Positions 6,556 to 6,894 of a DNA stretch of 6,894 bases are shown here, in pieces. Position 1 is the stretch's first letter. The number at the start of each line of letters is the position of its first letter. The position numbers and the translations under genes are program-made. Under the pieces are notes generated by a model. It worked only from the letters and a program-made list of their open reading frames with translations. It did no database searches and was not told the origin of the DNA. The stretch comes from Phycisphaerae bacterium (GTDB lineage Bacteria; Planctomycetota; Phycisphaerae; Sedimentisphaerales; Anaerohalosphaeraceae), in the NCBI GenBank assembly GCA_021736615.1, contig JAIPFN010000037.1, positions 1 to 6,894 of the forward strand, in the 5' to 3' direction.

Positions 6556-6571
6556 TTAACTAATTAGCTAA
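6556..6571. repeat. Near-palindrome TTAACTAATTAGCTAA
   Basis: This 16-bp element is self-complementary except for one symmetric mismatch pair, centred on the perfect palindrome CTAATTAG. It lies in the long leader or upstream region of the protease gene and is operator-like. AT-rich palindromes of this size also arise by chance. Confidence 0.25.
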
Positions 6572-6691
6572 AGCCTATTTATACCCCTCACCAACACAAG
6601 GCCGCTGAGAGATCAAAAGATGAAAAAACATTACGATCTCATCGAGCAGTGCAAAACTATCCCAGTTTATCTAAAAGTCCTATTTTCAACC

Positions 6692-6720
6692 AATATAACA
6701 AGATATTCAAAAAAAGGCAA
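6692..6720 (-). promoter_or_regulatory. Candidate sigma70-type promoter for the protease gene
   Basis: On the minus strand TTGCCT (6715-6720; 4 of 6 consensus bases) is followed after 17 bp by TATATT (6692-6697; 5 of 6). Transcription would start near 6685 and give a leader of about 270 nt containing both inverted repeats. The AT-rich context raises the chance of a false match, and planctomycete promoters are not well captured by this consensus. Confidence 0.25.
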
Positions 6721-6846
6721 CATAATAATCTGAAATTTCAGGCAAATCGCTAAAACCATAAAAGACTTACGATCTAAGCGACCCAATACACCTGAAACCT
6801 GCATCGCGTAAATTTAAGGGTCTTTTTCATTGCAAAATGCTGCAGA

Positions 6847-6894
6847 TTACTGTGAACTTCTCAATTTAATCCGTTTAGGCGAATTTACCATGCC
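6847..6894 (-). CDS. Possible 3' end of a further minus-strand gene (edge fragment)
   Basis: From the right edge the minus strand has one open frame of 15 codons, GMVNSPKRIKLRSSQ, ending at TAA (6847-6849). If real, it is the end of a gene upstream of the protease in the same direction. The opposite strand offers a competing edge frame, LQNAADYCELLNLIRLGEF from TTG at 6830 with AAGGG 9 nt upstream, which would be the start of a rightward gene. Too little sequence is present to choose. Confidence 0.2.
   Translation of the reverse strand, partial: GMVNSPKRIKLRSSQ

Larger units (their letters stand above)
6417..6894. other. AT-rich upstream region of the protease gene, no convincing gene
   Basis: These 478 bp separate the protease start from the right edge. 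They hold the protease ribosome-binding site, two inverted repeats (6511-6541 and 6556-6571) and one minus-strand promoter-like pair (6692-6720). The only complete short frame of note is a plus-strand 37-codon ORF from ATG 6620 to TGA 6731-6733, with weak GAGAG upstream and no recognisable family. I recognise no riboswitch or RNA gene. Confidence 0.5.

Noticed and set aside
6620..6733. 37-codon plus-strand ORF (MKKHYDLIEQCK...)
   Set aside because: Length is within chance expectation for AT-rich DNA, the upstream GAGAG is weak, and no family is recognised.
6631..6775. 9-bp direct repeat TTACGATCT (6631-6639 and 6767-6775)
   Set aside because: Only two copies, 136 bp apart, with no shared flanks; probably chance.
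1..6894. CRISPR array, insertion sequence or defence system
   Set aside because: No regularly spaced repeats, transposase, nuclease, helicase or toxin-antitoxin signatures are visible in any gene of the window.

Overview
The window joins the end of an integrated phage-like element (left, about 2-2565) to a bacterial chromosome (right, about 2566-6894). The chromosomal side suggests a planctomycete, most likely of the class Phycisphaerae: the large exported protein ends in a single dockerin-like calcium loop (DLDGDC...NLADF) preceded by a CKAAIGKGL motif, a tail I associate with secreted proteins of that group. This assignment rests on family knowledge, not on a database search.

Left region: all genes point right and are tightly packed. 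First is a gene cut by the window edge that encodes a beta-helical surface or tail-appendage protein. A 70-residue protein with a glycine-rich end follows, overlapping it by 4 nt. Next come a 240-residue protein resembling phage head-tail adaptor/connector proteins and an 82-residue protein with one membrane segment and a coiled coil. A 37-codon ORF may follow with another 4-nt overlap. Behind these lies a perfect 14-bp tandem repeat plus a third partial copy, about 100 bp before the 3' half of a tRNA-Arg gene (anticodon CCT) that has no 5' half. The geometry (phage genes, tRNA 3' fragment, rho-independent terminator, host genes) is that of the junction left when a tyrosine recombinase integrates an element into the 3' end of a tRNA gene. 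The integrase and the rebuilt complete tRNA should lie to the left, outside the window.

Right region: one large minus-strand gene (3309-6416, 1035 residues) encodes a secreted M60/enhancin-type zinc metalloprotease. It has a signal peptide, an N-terminal galactose-binding-like beta domain, a peptidase domain with HELGH and a downstream Glu, an Ig-like domain and the dockerin-like tail. Immediately downstream on the same strand lies a decayed second copy of only the last two domains (about 2721-3229, about 64% identical in protein, with frameshifts). It appears to be the remnant of a lost paralogue. About 480 bp upstream of the protease gene hold no convincing gene but contain inverted repeats and one promoter-like pair on the minus strand.

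The phage genes form one late, virion-type transcription unit. The protease is probably an independent gene for degrading extracellular glycoproteins. I see no functional link between the two halves beyond sharing a tRNA insertion site, and no CRISPR array, rRNA gene or insertion sequence.
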